64,000 bases of DNA from NCBI RefSeq assembly GCF_000526935.1, contig NZ_JAHA01000003.1:516789-580788 (forward strand), read 5' to 3'. The notes beneath the pieces are model-generated. The model was given only the letters and a program-made list of their open reading frames with translations, searched no databases and was not told where the DNA came from. The position numbers and the translations under genes were made by a program. The DNA comes from Butyrivibrio sp. FCS014 (GTDB lineage: Bacteria > Bacillota > Clostridia > Lachnospirales > Lachnospiraceae). Below, one piece after another: positions 34,897 to 47,135 of this stretch. Positions within the stretch are counted from its first letter, which is position 1; every line of letters starts with the position of its first letter.

Positions 34897-35868
34897 TTAC
34901 TGCACTATTTTCTGAGTAAGATCCTTTCTTGCAAGAGTTCTCTTTTCCTCATCCAGGATCTGTCCCCATTTATAAGGCGTGTTCTGGTATACATAATAGT
35001 TAAGCCAGTTTGAATACAGGTTATTGGCGTGGCTTCTCCATACCAGATCAGGCTTATTGTCAGGATTATTCTCGGGATAATAGTTAATGGGCATATCGAT
35101 GCGAAGTCCCTTTGACAGATCCCTTCTGTATTCGCTATCAAGTGTAAGTCTGTCGTATTCCGCGTGTCCCATTACAAAGATCTGGCTTCCGGACTTGTTC
35201 ATGCAAAGGAAGATTCCGGCTATCTTGGATTCAGCCAAAACCACCAGGTCTTCGCACTCATGTATCTTCTCGGAAGGAGTCTCGGTGTGTCTTGAATGAG
35301 GCATCATGAAAATGTCATCAAACCCGCGGACAAGAGGCACCTTTCTGTTCATCACCCTGTGCTGATATATTCCGAATCTCTTGGTCTCCAGAGGCTCTTT
35401 ATCTATTCCGTAGTGGTAATAAATACCGGCCTGAGCACCCCAACAGATATGAAATGTTGAGGTTACATTTACCTTGGACCACTCAAATACCCTGCAGAGC
35501 TCATCCCAATAGTCAACCTCCTCAAAGGGAAGCTGTTCAACCGGTGCTCCGGTTATGATAAGGCCATCGTAAGTATTGTCCTTGAGCTCATCAAAGGTGT
35601 GATAAAACCTGTTCAGATGGTTCGGCGATGTATTTGCATGATGATGGGTACTCATCTGCATGAAGGAAACATCAATCTGCAGCGGAGTATTGGACAGTGA
35701 GCGAAGAAGCTGAAGCTCCGTATCCTCTTTAAGGGGCATAAGATTTAAGATACAGATCTGAAGGGATCTGATATCCTGATGCATCGCCCTGTTTTCATCC
35801 ACAACGAATATATTCTCTTTTTCAAGTATGTCCCTTACGGGAAGGTCATTCTTTACTTTGATCGGCAT
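34897..35868 (-). CDS. metA: Homoserine O-acetyltransferase (MetA fold)
   Basis: The 323-residue MetA-family enzyme acylates homoserine in methionine synthesis. The nucleophile Cys142 lies in HICWGAQAG, and the His/Glu pair is in MPHSRH and VMGHAEYD. Residue 111 is Glu (TGAPVEQLPFEEVDYW). In this family Glu111 is linked to acetyl-CoA use and Gly111 to succinyl-CoA use, so this is predicted to be an acetyltransferase despite the metA name. No SAM riboswitch precedes it: ligA ends only 14 bases upstream. Confidence 0.92.
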   Translation of the reverse strand: MPIKVKNDLPVRDILEKENIFVVDENRAMHQDIRSLQICILNLMPLKEDTELQLLRSLSNTPLQIDVSFMQMSTHHHANTSPNHLNRFYHTFDELKDNTYDGLIITGAPVEQLPFEEVDYWDELCRVFEWSKVNVTSTFHICWGAQAGIYYHYGIDKEPLETKRFGIYQHRVMNRKVPLVRGFDDIFMMPHSRHTETPSEKIHECEDLVVLAESKIAGIFLCMNKSGSQIFVMGHAEYDRLTLDSEYRRDLSKGLRIDMPINYYPENNPDNKPDLVWRSHANNLYSNWLNYYVYQNTPYKWGQILDEEKRTLARKDLTQKIVQ

Positions 35869-35882
35869 TTTAGTATCTCCCC

Positions 35883-38640
<2,758 letters not shown>

Positions 38641-38691
38641 TTTTCCTGTTTATCTTTATGCCGGTTCGCATTTATTTCTGCCTGTCTCATA

Positions 38692-38727
38692 CTAAAAAAG
38701 GAACGGCCTTGTCTCATGCCGTTCCTA
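38692..38727 (-). terminator. Terminator after mecA
   Basis: On the minus strand GGAACGGC, a 10-base loop and GCCGTTCC are followed by TTTTTTAG. It separates mecA from rluB. Confidence 0.88.
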
Positions 38728-38747
38728 TATATGACCTTCCTCACCTG

Positions 38748-39629
38748 TTAGAGAGCTGCAAGAGCTTCGATGGCGTTGTCCTTGATGATACAGTCGAAGC
38801 TTTCAGTGATATGGGCGATTACATGTGGGTTACTGGCCTGAAAATGTCCGAATTCATATGCCATTGTAAACAATGCAGCAAAGAGTTTGGGATCTTCGTT
38901 CTCTCTCTTAAGATCCAGATAATACAGTCCGTCAGCTTCATTCTTGTAAAGGCAGCTTTTGATCTTCAGGAATTTGGGAGCCTTATTGCAGAAAGCCATA
39001 ACTGTCTGCAGATCGCCAAAGGAAAAGACATACTCATGGAACTTAAGTCTCTCCTGGTCCCTCTTCTTCCTGTTGTCATCCAAAGAGCGCTTCTTGGATG
39101 CGCCTGTGGAGATCTTACCTGCTTTTCTTGCTGCGCTTTCCAAAGCTTCATTGTTATTAGCGGAAGGCTTGCCGTCTTTGCCTTTGCGGTTCTTATTAAG
39201 TCCGCTATCCTCAAGAATATCTCCAACCGTGTCGGATATCTTCTCATTGATGCTCTTCAAATACTCATGGAGCCTGTTGATACGTTCCTCATCAACCGAC
39301 TCTCCGATATCCTCAAGTACCTTCTTGGGAATCTTGATTCCGGCCTTCTCTGTGAGGTTCTTAAGAATCTCTCCGAATGAAGCTCCGGCATTCTCAGAAA
39401 GTGTAAGAGAAATGGAATGATCAGGAAGTACGGTGATCTGCATCGGCATAAATGCACCGGTGGGCTTGTAATCAACCTCTTCCTCGGCCTTCTTCATCAC
39501 ATCGTGAAGAAAATCCATTGCCTCTTTTTTCTTTTCAAATAGATCCTCTAATTTAATACCCTGTTCAAACATGTCATCTTCAGTAATGATGCATGTTACA
39601 GTGTCTTTATTAATACGTCTGAATTCCAT
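38748..39629 (-). CDS. mecA: MecA-type ClpC adaptor protein
   Basis: The 293-residue protein has the MecA N-terminal domain (MEFRRINKDTVTCIITEDDM), which binds target proteins, a long low-complexity linker at about 130-185 rich in Lys, Asn and Asp, and the C-terminal domain (FGDLQTVMAFC, GLYYLDL, YEFG) that docks on ClpC. The linker is longer than in Bacillus MecA. The ATG at 39629 has AAGGGA upstream; a frame opens 31 codons earlier inside hypE. It follows the hyp genes but is functionally unrelated to them. Confidence 0.85.
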   Translation of the reverse strand: MEFRRINKDTVTCIITEDDMFEQGIKLEDLFEKKKEAMDFLHDVMKKAEEEVDYKPTGAFMPMQITVLPDHSISLTLSENAGASFGEILKNLTEKAGIKIPKKVLEDIGESVDEERINRLHEYLKSINEKISDTVGDILEDSGLNKNRKGKDGKPSANNNEALESAARKAGKISTGASKKRSLDDNRKKRDQERLKFHEYVFSFGDLQTVMAFCNKAPKFLKIKSCLYKNEADGLYYLDLKRENEDPKLFAALFTMAYEFGHFQASNPHVIAHITESFDCIIKDNAIEALAAL

Positions 39630-39681
39630 GTTTATCCCTTTTATAAGTCCGAAAACAACCTGTTTAGATATTTTACCATAA

Positions 39682-40692
39682 CTAACAGATACGTGGAAGT
39701 CCTTCTCCGTACATAAGACCAACCACTCTTTTGCCGCCGATGTCAGTCAGTACTGACACATTAGTATTATCGGCATTATTCTCCTTCTTCTTGACACTGC
39801 CGATAATTGCAGCATTTTCGCCGTATTTGGAGCTTCTGATGGCTAAAAGTGCCTTATCTGCGTCATCTTTCGGTACTGACAGCACCATTTTTCCTTCATT
39901 TCCCATATAGATGGGGTCAAGTCCAAGGATACCGCAAAAATCCTTCACCGCATTGGATACGGGGATATCAGATTCCACAAGTTCTATCTCGCAGCCCGAA
40001 GCAGCACCGAACTCATTGAGCACGGTTCCAAGACCACCTCTTGTTACGTCTCTCATGGCGTGAACTCTTACACCTTCCTTGTAGAGATTTGAAACCATCT
40101 CATTAAGAGGCGCGTTATCTGAAACTATACTAGTCTCAATCCCCATTCTTGTGCCAAGAATGGCCGCATGGTGATCCCCGAGATTTCCCGAAACTATGAT
40201 AACATCACCGTCTTCAAGCTTTGAAGGTCCGGGAGTAACAAGGTCCTCCGGTATAAAACCAACTCCTGATGTATTTATGATAAGTCCGGGCTCACCGCCC
40301 TTATTCTCGATAACTTTGGTGTCTCCGGTAACCACCTTAACACCAGCTTCCTCTGCCGTCTTTGCCATTGATGCAATGACCTTATCCAGAATATCGATAT
40401 CAAGGCCTTCCTCGAGTATGCAGCCACAGGTTATATACATGGGCTTTGCGCCGCTCATAAGAAGATCATTGACTGTTCCGCAAACCGACAGCCTTCCGAT
40501 ATCTCCTCCGGGGAAAAGAACCGGTGTCACCACGAAACTGTCTGTGGTAAAGGCAATTCTTCCGGCTCCCGGCAGAACTGCCGAGTCTTCAAGTTTTGAG
40601 AGATACTCGTTATGAAAATGTTTGGAAAAAACCTGCTCTATAAGCCTGGAAGTGGATTCTCCGCCGCTTCCGTGAGCCATTGTAATCTTCAT
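39682..40692 (-). CDS. hypE: Hydrogenase maturation protein HypE
   Basis: The 336-residue PurM-like ATPase ends in the diagnostic PRIC, whose terminal Cys accepts the carbamoyl group from HypF and turns it into cyanide for the [NiFe] site. The N-terminal HGSGGE, the DSFVVTP segment and GDTKV are typical. It lies 5 bases after hypD and is the last hyp gene here. Confidence 0.95.
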   Translation of the reverse strand: MKITMAHGSGGESTSRLIEQVFSKHFHNEYLSKLEDSAVLPGAGRIAFTTDSFVVTPVLFPGGDIGRLSVCGTVNDLLMSGAKPMYITCGCILEEGLDIDILDKVIASMAKTAEEAGVKVVTGDTKVIENKGGEPGLIINTSGVGFIPEDLVTPGPSKLEDGDVIIVSGNLGDHHAAILGTRMGIETSIVSDNAPLNEMVSNLYKEGVRVHAMRDVTRGGLGTVLNEFGAASGCEIELVESDIPVSNAVKDFCGILGLDPIYMGNEGKMVLSVPKDDADKALLAIRSSKYGENAAIIGSVKKKENNADNTNVSVLTDIGGKRVVGLMYGEGLPRIC

Positions 40693-40697
40693 CTATA

Positions 40698-41744
40698 TTA
40701 CCTTCTTCCGGAAATAAAGTAGTTGTAGCAGCTGCCTTCAGTGGAAACCATGCAGGCGCCGTGGGCATTGTCGGGAGTGCAGCTCTTTCCGAACAGTGGG
40801 CACTGATTAGGCTGTAATTTGCCAACCAGAACCTTGTCACAGCAGCACCCTGCAGGCATGTGATCCTCGTCAAGTCCAATGCTTCCGGCATCGAAATCTC
40901 TGTACTCTTTTCTAAGTACCATTCCCGAGCCCGGTATCTTACCCATGCCGCGCCATGAGGCGTCAGAAACCTCAAAGTATTTATCCACCAGCTCTTTTGC
41001 CTTGATATTTCCCTCTTCTGTTACTACATTCTTATAGAGGTTTTTATAGCCGGATGTTCCTTTCAGTTTAACAAGGGAGTAGATTGTAAAAATCAGCTCT
41101 TTTCCCTCAAATCCTGATACTACAAAGGGAATCTGCAGCTCGTTGGCAAGGTCTTTGAAAAGGGCTCCTCCGGTAACTGCGCTAACATGTCCCGGTGCAA
41201 TAAAGCCGTCTATTCCGCCTCCGTTTGCCATAACCCATCTGATAACCTCAGGCATGGTTTTAAGTGAGGTCAGAAGCTTCAGATTTTTAATGCCTTCCTT
41301 TATGGCCTCCTCTACAAGAAGCGCGTATACGGGAGTTGTTGTCTCAAAGCCGATAGCCGCAAAAACATACTGTGTATCAGGATCTTCCTTGGCAAGCGCA
41401 ACGGATTCCATGGGTGAGTATACCATCTTAACCGAGGCGCCCTCAGCCTTGGCATCCGCCAGTGACATTTTAGAACCCTTAACCCTTATAAGATCTCCAA
41501 ATGTAAGTACCGTTGTCCCAGGCAAAAGAGACAGCTCAACAAGCCTGTCTATCACAGCCGTGACTGTTACGCAAACAGGACATCCGGGGCCGGAAATAAG
41601 TTTGATCTTTGGAGAAAGCATCGAAGGAATGCCGTTTTCAGAGATGGCTGCTGTATGGGTACCGCAGACCTCCATAAGCCTTACTTCCTCGCCGTCATAT
41701 TCTTTTAGTTCTTTTACTATATCTTTCAGATCTGTAACACTCAT
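40698..41744 (-). CDS. hypD: Hydrogenase maturation protein HypD
   Basis: The 348-residue Fe-S protein carries the family's MEVCGTHT, GPGCPVCVT and FAAIGFETT motifs and a C-terminal cluster region with CCCDKVL, CPLFG and CTPDNAHG. With HypC it builds the Fe(CN)2CO unit of [NiFe] hydrogenases. It starts 2 bases after hypC. Confidence 0.96.
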   Translation of the reverse strand: MSVTDLKDIVKELKEYDGEEVRLMEVCGTHTAAISENGIPSMLSPKIKLISGPGCPVCVTVTAVIDRLVELSLLPGTTVLTFGDLIRVKGSKMSLADAKAEGASVKMVYSPMESVALAKEDPDTQYVFAAIGFETTTPVYALLVEEAIKEGIKNLKLLTSLKTMPEVIRWVMANGGGIDGFIAPGHVSAVTGGALFKDLANELQIPFVVSGFEGKELIFTIYSLVKLKGTSGYKNLYKNVVTEEGNIKAKELVDKYFEVSDASWRGMGKIPGSGMVLRKEYRDFDAGSIGLDEDHMPAGCCCDKVLVGKLQPNQCPLFGKSCTPDNAHGACMVSTEGSCYNYFISGRR

Positions 41745-41746
41745 TA

Positions 41747-41962
41747 TCAGCCAAGATCCTCAATCTCTCTGAAAAGTTCTTCAATTTCATTGGCCATATC
41801 TTCATCCATGGTCTGAATGATACAACCTGCATGAACAAGAACTCTGTCTCCTATTTTTACATTGACAAGGCCTGCCTGGGCCTTTACTATATTGCCGCTA
41901 AAATCTACGCTGGCTTCTGTTCCTTCAAGCCCTATGACTTTTCCGGGTATTGCTACACACAT
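41747..41962 (-). CDS. hypC: Hydrogenase maturation chaperone HypC
   Basis: The 71-residue chaperone starts MCVAIPGKV, where Cys2 binds the iron intermediate, and contains the VKIGDRVLVHAGC core. It carries the Fe(CN)2CO group from HypD to the large subunit EchE. It lies between hypF and hypD with 1-2 base gaps. Confidence 0.96.
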   Translation of the reverse strand: MCVAIPGKVIGLEGTEASVDFSGNIVKAQAGLVNVKIGDRVLVHAGCIIQTMDEDMANEIEELFREIEDLG

Positions 41963-41963
41963 A

Positions 41964-44408
41964 TCAATTCTCCCTGGTGTTCATTTCATTTCTGAATCCT
42001 GATTCGTTTGTCTTTAAAAGACCGTAATATGCCTGTCCCAAAGAAATACCGCCATCTCCCAGAGGGACCAACTGATTCCAGTAAGCCTCTAAGCCCTCAT
42101 CTCTAAGAACATCAATGGATTTCTCTAAAATAATCCTGTTATTAAAGCATCCTCCCGAAAGGCATACTTTGTGAATACCGGTAACATCTTTCATTCTCCT
42201 GCATCCAATCCGTATCATATCTAATACAGTTCTGTGAAATCGGTATGCCAATTTCGAAATCGAATACCGGCCGGTTTTTCTTAATGTGAATAAAGTTGAA
42301 AATACATTGACAGAATCAACTTCAAAGGAATCCTTATCGTAATAGAGTTCCGTTCCCAATCCATCATCACCTTCAAAATCAATGTTATTCTCTCTTATAT
42401 ACTTAGCGGCTTCCTGCTCCAGCATAATTGCACACTTACCTTCATAATCGTTGTAATTCGCTATTCCCAAAAGGGCGCAGGCAGCATCAAACAGCCTTCC
42501 CATACTGGAAGTTTCGAAGGTATTTATGTCATTATCAAGAGCTGAGTTTATAAGTTCCATTTCCGCTACTGTCTCGCCCTTAAGCGGGATAGCTGCATCT
42601 TCCCTGGAAATATAGCCTCTTTTTACACACTCATGAATATAACATCTTGCAACGGATTTTGCATCCTTGGATGCCTTATCTCCTCCAACAAGCTTAATAT
42701 ACTCCAGATGCCCAAGTCTCTTAGTTTTGGTGCCATCACAATAGATAAATTCACCGCCCCATATATTTCCATCGGTTCCATATCCTGTTCCGTCAAAAGA
42801 AACGCCAAGAGTTCTTAACAAACCTTTCTCAGCCATAACGGAATAAATATGAGCAAAATGATGCTGTAATCCGATAAAAGGAATGTTCTCATTTTCACTT
42901 TTTCTTTTCCCGTAGGAAGTGGAATGATAACCGGGATGAAGGTCTCCAACTATAACAGTTGGCTTTTTTAAAAACACCTTCTCAAAATAATCTATTGTCT
43001 GTTTATATAGCCGGAATGTCTCTTCATTTTCAAGATCACCGATGTGTTGTGACAACATCGTCTTGTTACCGCAGGCTATTGCGGGACAAGCCTTAAGATC
43101 CCCGCCAAGAGCCAGAATAGTATCTATACTGAGATCGATCAGCTTTTTTATATAAGGGTCAAGGTTGTCAGGATCTATGAGTTCCTCTTTTACCCGGGGA
43201 TAGAATGTTTGAATGGGCAGCGGGAAATAACCTCTTGATCTTCTGATAAACTGATCACATGGCGAATCTTGATATCTCTCAATAACAAATAAAACAGAAT
43301 CATCCTGAGGTATCTTTATCTGCCTGTTATAGTAATAATGCCCATCCAAAAGGTGCTGAAACTTCTCGGCAAACTCATCATCATCAATTATTATGGGGGA
43401 ATCTGATATATTGCAGCTAGTAACGATCAAAGGCCCTGTTAAATCAAGAAGTAATCTGTGTGCTCCCGAAGACGGGAGGAAAGCGCCTATATAATCGCTG
43501 TTCTTGACAACAGCCTCCGGAAATTCTCTTATTTTTTTAAGAAGAACAATAGGTCTTGCCGAAGACTCAAGAACTGACTTTTCAGAAGAATTTACATCTG
43601 CATCTTCCTCGATATCATAAATGGTGGGATACATTATGGCAAAGGGTTTATTCTCTCTTCCCTTAATCTTCCTAAGTCTTTCTGCAGCTTCCTCTGTAGG
43701 CTTACATATTATCTGATATCCGGAGACACCTTTAAAACCGATAATCCCACCGCCGTTAACAACTTCAGCAGCTTTTTTGATACCTTCATCATACTCGTAT
43801 TCAATATATGTATTATCCTCTGTTCTTTGAACAAATCCCCATTTGGGACCGCAATCACAGCAGGAAATTGTCTGTGCATACCACCTTCTCCCCTTGGTAT
43901 ATTCACGTTTGCACTCAGGGCACAGGGCAAAATCCTTCATGGTGGTATTTTCCCTGTCATAGGGAAGTCTGTTTAAAATACTTATCCTCGGGCCGCAGAC
44001 AGCGCAGCTTATAAGCGGATGCCTGTATCTGCGGTTGTTTTTATCCAGCATTTCCTTCATACAATAATTGCAGATGCCTATGTCCGGAAGAAAAACAGGT
44101 ATGTCTCCGACCATGTCCATAGTACTGCTTTCAACAATCTCCACGCCATTGAAGGAGGAAAGTTCTGAAGGGTCCTCGGGAACATCATAAAAGTTTATAG
44201 ACAAAATAAAAGCTCCCTCAGGCTTATCACAATTTAAATGATGAATAAACAGAAGAATATCTTCATCCTTGCCGGTAACTTTTATCTCAACAGCTGCGCC
44301 AATATTTTTAACGTAGCCTGTAAGTCCGTATTTAGTTCCCACTTCTGCAATAAAGGGGCGATAACCAACTCCTTGTACCGCCCCTTTAACCATAATCTTC
44401 TTTACCAT
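41964..44408 (-). CDS. hypF: Carbamoyltransferase HypF
   Basis: The 814-residue protein has an acylphosphatase domain at the N-terminus (KGAVQGVGYRPF), two zinc-finger pairs (CNYC, CAVC, CPEC, CCDC), a YrdC-like domain (IIGFKGVSGYQ) and a Kae1-like C-terminal domain (LQHHFAHIYSVMAE, GTGYGTDG, LSGGCFNN). It transfers carbamoyl from carbamoyl phosphate to the HypE Cys. It follows echF by 3 bases. Confidence 0.96.
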   Translation of the reverse strand: MVKKIMVKGAVQGVGYRPFIAEVGTKYGLTGYVKNIGAAVEIKVTGKDEDILLFIHHLNCDKPEGAFILSINFYDVPEDPSELSSFNGVEIVESSTMDMVGDIPVFLPDIGICNYCMKEMLDKNNRRYRHPLISCAVCGPRISILNRLPYDRENTTMKDFALCPECKREYTKGRRWYAQTISCCDCGPKWGFVQRTEDNTYIEYEYDEGIKKAAEVVNGGGIIGFKGVSGYQIICKPTEEAAERLRKIKGRENKPFAIMYPTIYDIEEDADVNSSEKSVLESSARPIVLLKKIREFPEAVVKNSDYIGAFLPSSGAHRLLLDLTGPLIVTSCNISDSPIIIDDDEFAEKFQHLLDGHYYYNRQIKIPQDDSVLFVIERYQDSPCDQFIRRSRGYFPLPIQTFYPRVKEELIDPDNLDPYIKKLIDLSIDTILALGGDLKACPAIACGNKTMLSQHIGDLENEETFRLYKQTIDYFEKVFLKKPTVIVGDLHPGYHSTSYGKRKSENENIPFIGLQHHFAHIYSVMAEKGLLRTLGVSFDGTGYGTDGNIWGGEFIYCDGTKTKRLGHLEYIKLVGGDKASKDAKSVARCYIHECVKRGYISREDAAIPLKGETVAEMELINSALDNDINTFETSSMGRLFDAACALLGIANYNDYEGKCAIMLEQEAAKYIRENNIDFEGDDGLGTELYYDKDSFEVDSVNVFSTLFTLRKTGRYSISKLAYRFHRTVLDMIRIGCRRMKDVTGIHKVCLSGGCFNNRIILEKSIDVLRDEGLEAYWNQLVPLGDGGISLGQAYYGLLKTNESGFRNEMNTREN

Positions 44409-44411
44409 TAT

Positions 44412-44933
44412 TTACTGCTCTTTTTTCTCTTCCGGCTTAGCCTGAGGTTGAGGTGTAGCAGGTGCTGCCTGTGCTGCAGGATTTGCTGCCGGTGCCTGTG
44501 CTGCGGGGGCTGTGCCCTGAGCCTGTGCTGCCTTGGCTGCTGCAGCGGCTGCCGCACGCTCCTTGGCTGCCTTCATAAGTGCTTCCTGGGCTGCAATAGC
44601 CTTTTCTGACTGTTTAAAAGTCTTGGTAACCTTCTCAGAACCAGGCTCCTGGAACCTGAGTCCCATTGAAAGTGATTTCTTGGGACAGTTATCAACGCAG
44701 CATCTGCACTGAATACAGCTCATAGGTCTTATTGACCAGGTCTTCTCATTCTTGTCCACGGTAATAGCATGAGTGGGACATTTTATTGAGCAAAGACCGC
44801 AGAGGATGCAAAGGTCCATATCGTTCTCAACATGGCCTCTTGTTCCTTCGGGATACTCTTTCTCTACCTTTCTTGTCTTGGGCTTTGAAAAGAGATTATG
44901 TAAAACTGTTTTATTAAAACTTACAATTGCCAT
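44412..44933 (-). CDS. echF: Ech hydrogenase subunit F, two [4Fe-4S] ferredoxin-type, Ala-rich tail
   Basis: The 173-residue protein has two 4Fe-4S motifs, CILCGLCSIKCP at about 42-53 and CIQCRCCVDNCP at about 73-84, which pass electrons from ferredoxin to the active site. The last 55-60 residues are Ala/Pro/Gln-rich, an extension not usual for EchF. The echC product has a similar tail. It is the last structural gene, followed by hypF. Confidence 0.93.
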   Translation of the reverse strand: MAIVSFNKTVLHNLFSKPKTRKVEKEYPEGTRGHVENDMDLCILCGLCSIKCPTHAITVDKNEKTWSIRPMSCIQCRCCVDNCPKKSLSMGLRFQEPGSEKVTKTFKQSEKAIAAQEALMKAAKERAAAAAAAKAAQAQGTAPAAQAPAANPAAQAAPATPQPQAKPEEKKEQ

Positions 44934-44982
44934 TTCTATCTATCTCCTTCTTATGAAATAAATCGAATCAATTACCAACTGA

Positions 44983-46062
44983 TCATCTCTCAGTGCAGCT
45001 GATACATGGATCAATTGTAAGTACAAGGATCGGAACATCAGCAAGATCACAGCCCTTAAGAACTTCAACAAGACCTGACAGGTTTGCAAAAGTAGGGGTG
45101 CGGACTCTCATTCTGTCTATGAACTTGGTTCCGTTTGCCTTTACGTAGTAAATAGCTTCACCTCTGGGCTGCTCTATTCTCATTACGTATTCGCCGTTGG
45201 GCATGCCCTTAACAGGAACATCAATATCTCCGGCAGGCATCTTATCTATACACTGGCGCATGATATCAAAGGCCTGGAAGATTTCCTTGATACGGCACTC
45301 TGTACGGGCGTAGGAATCACCTTCAGTAGAAATGATAGGTTCAAAATCAACATCGCCGTATGCGCAGTAGCCGGTTGTTCTGATATCTCTGACAATTCCG
45401 CTGGCTCTGAGGAAAGGACCTGCACATCCGAGAGCATCTGCCTGCTCTGCTGTAAGAATACCAACTCCGCGAAGTCTTGTCTGAACGGCAGCATCGTTAA
45501 GGAAAGGCTTTGAAATGGTCTTAAGATCCTCTTCCATCTTGTTGATCCTCTGATAGAAATCCTTAAGCATTTCATCGCTTACATTACGTCTGATTCCGCC
45601 TACCTTCATTACGGAAAAGATAACGCGGCCTCCGGTAGATGCTTCAAACATATCCAGAGCTTCTTCTCTAAGTCTCCAGCATTCCATATAAAGAGACTCA
45701 AATCCAAAAGCGTCGGCAAGAAGACCGAGCCAGAGAAGATGTGAATGAACTCTTGAAAGCTCTGACCAGAATGTTCTTAAATACTGAGCTCTTGAAGGCA
45801 CCTCAATATCCATAATGTGCTCAACAGCCTCAGCATAGCCAAGTCCATGGCCAAGTGAGCAGATACCGCAGATACGCTCTGCCACATATACCATTTCGTT
45901 GAAATCTTTTTTATCAACCAGCTTCTCAAGTCCTCTGTGAATAAAGCCGATGGAAGGGATTGCTTCCACAACCTTCTCATCCTCCATTACGAGGTCGAGA
46001 TGTATAGGCTCAGGGAGAACAGGATGCTGGGGTCCAAAAGGGATTACACTTCTATTAGACAT
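44983..46062 (-). CDS. echE: Ech hydrogenase large subunit
   Basis: The 359-residue catalytic subunit holds the Ni-Fe site with RICGICSLGHG (Cys65, Cys68) and DPCISC (Cys353, Cys356) at the C-terminus. It ends three residues later (TER), so there is no C-terminal extension to be cut by a maturation protease, as known for Ech and CooH large subunits. The sequence is NuoD-like. It lies between echD and echF. Confidence 0.96.
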   Translation of the reverse strand: MSNRSVIPFGPQHPVLPEPIHLDLVMEDEKVVEAIPSIGFIHRGLEKLVDKKDFNEMVYVAERICGICSLGHGLGYAEAVEHIMDIEVPSRAQYLRTFWSELSRVHSHLLWLGLLADAFGFESLYMECWRLREEALDMFEASTGGRVIFSVMKVGGIRRNVSDEMLKDFYQRINKMEEDLKTISKPFLNDAAVQTRLRGVGILTAEQADALGCAGPFLRASGIVRDIRTTGYCAYGDVDFEPIISTEGDSYARTECRIKEIFQAFDIMRQCIDKMPAGDIDVPVKGMPNGEYVMRIEQPRGEAIYYVKANGTKFIDRMRVRTPTFANLSGLVEVLKGCDLADVPILVLTIDPCISCTER

Positions 46063-46074
46063 TATTTCCTCCGA

Positions 46075-46407
46075 TTATTTAAATGGTGTCTCAATCGCTG
46101 TGCGATAGAGCTTGCCTTCAAAGTCAATATTTATCATCTTAATGTTTACGCCAAAAAGATCATGCATCTCATTCTCGTAAATAAATGCGCAGGGATAAAT
46201 ACTGGTGATACTGGAAATCTCCTGATCCTCAGGAAGAGTCATCTTAAGATGCTTCATCTCCAGGTCTTTTCCAAAGGAATAGATAAGCTCATATGCCTCG
46301 GGAACTCGGGTTGCGCACTGCTGGATAAGGTGATATCCGGCGAATTTAAGTTTCTGAGACTCGTCGATAATGCTCTCGGGATTAACACTTATAAACTCTG
46401 TATTCAT
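46075..46407 (-). CDS. echD: Ech hydrogenase subunit D, NuoC-like
   Basis: The 110-residue protein matches the NuoC/30-kDa family core, with IYPCAFIYENEMHDLFGV near 75-93. It joins the soluble hydrogenase arm. It shares one base with the echC stop and lies 12 bases before echE. Confidence 0.9.
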   Translation of the reverse strand: MNTEFISVNPESIIDESQKLKFAGYHLIQQCATRVPEAYELIYSFGKDLEMKHLKMTLPEDQEISSITSIYPCAFIYENEMHDLFGVNIKMINIDFEGKLYRTAIETPFK

Positions 46408-47111
46408 TAAGCTTTATCTCCTTTCTCAGAATTTGCTGCGGGCGCAGGTGCTGTCTTGGAAGCCTGTGCTGCAGGTGCTGCTGCGTTTGCTGCAGGTGCT
46501 GCTGCATTTGCCGCAGGTGCGGGCTTGGGAGCAGGCTTTGCTGTTGCCTTGATTTTCTCCTCAGCCTGCTGACGAAGAGCCTCTTCAGTGAGGACCTCAT
46601 CATACTGATCCGTAGGATCATAGTCATCGGCAGTCATATGAACAGCCATCTTGCTGTAATCAACTGCACAGTAACCGGCCTTCATGGACTCTTTGAGTTT
46701 CTTTCTCTTCTCTTCAAGGATTCCTACAGCCTTTACGACTCCCTCGATAAGAGCCTCAGGCCTTACGGCGCATCCGGGTACATATACGTCAACGGGAACA
46801 ACCTTGTCGGCGCCGCCCAGGATGTTGTAACACTCCTTGAAAATTCCACCGTCACATGCGCAGATACCGCAGGCCACAACAACCTTGGGATCAGGCATCA
46901 TGTTGTAGAGCTGTCTGATTACAGGTGCAGTCTGTGCGTTTACTCCTCCGGTAAGAAGAAGTACGTCAGCATGTTTGGGATTACCGGTATTGATAATACC
47001 AAATCTCTCCACATCATACATGGGAGTCATGGTAGCAAGAACTTCTATATCACATCCGTTACAACTGGATCCGTCATAATGTAAGACCCATGGTGATTTT
47101 GCAATATTCAT
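46407..47111 (-). CDS. echC: Ech hydrogenase small subunit, NuoB-like, with Ala/Pro tail
   Basis: The 234-residue protein has the proximal [4Fe-4S] ligands: CNGC at 17-20, CGICACDGG near 84, and PGC at about 112. Residues from about 185 are an Ala/Pro/Asn/Lys low-complexity tail with near-repeats of PAANAAA. The core is homologous to NuoB. It is coupled by overlap to echD. Confidence 0.95.
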   Translation of the reverse strand: MNIAKSPWVLHYDGSSCNGCDIEVLATMTPMYDVERFGIINTGNPKHADVLLLTGGVNAQTAPVIRQLYNMMPDPKVVVACGICACDGGIFKECYNILGGADKVVPVDVYVPGCAVRPEALIEGVVKAVGILEEKRKKLKESMKAGYCAVDYSKMAVHMTADDYDPTDQYDEVLTEEALRQQAEEKIKATAKPAPKPAPAANAAAPAANAAAPAAQASKTAPAPAANSEKGDKA

Positions 47112-47135
47112 CGATCTATATTCCCTTCCTGATTA

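Noticed and set aside
35869..35882. Possible SAM riboswitch ahead of metA
   Set aside because: Only 14 bases separate metA from ligA.
44238..44609. Cys-rich 123-codon plus-strand frame opposite echF/hypF
   Set aside because: The Cys richness comes from the reverse strand of the Ala/Gln-rich EchF tail; not a metal-binding protein.
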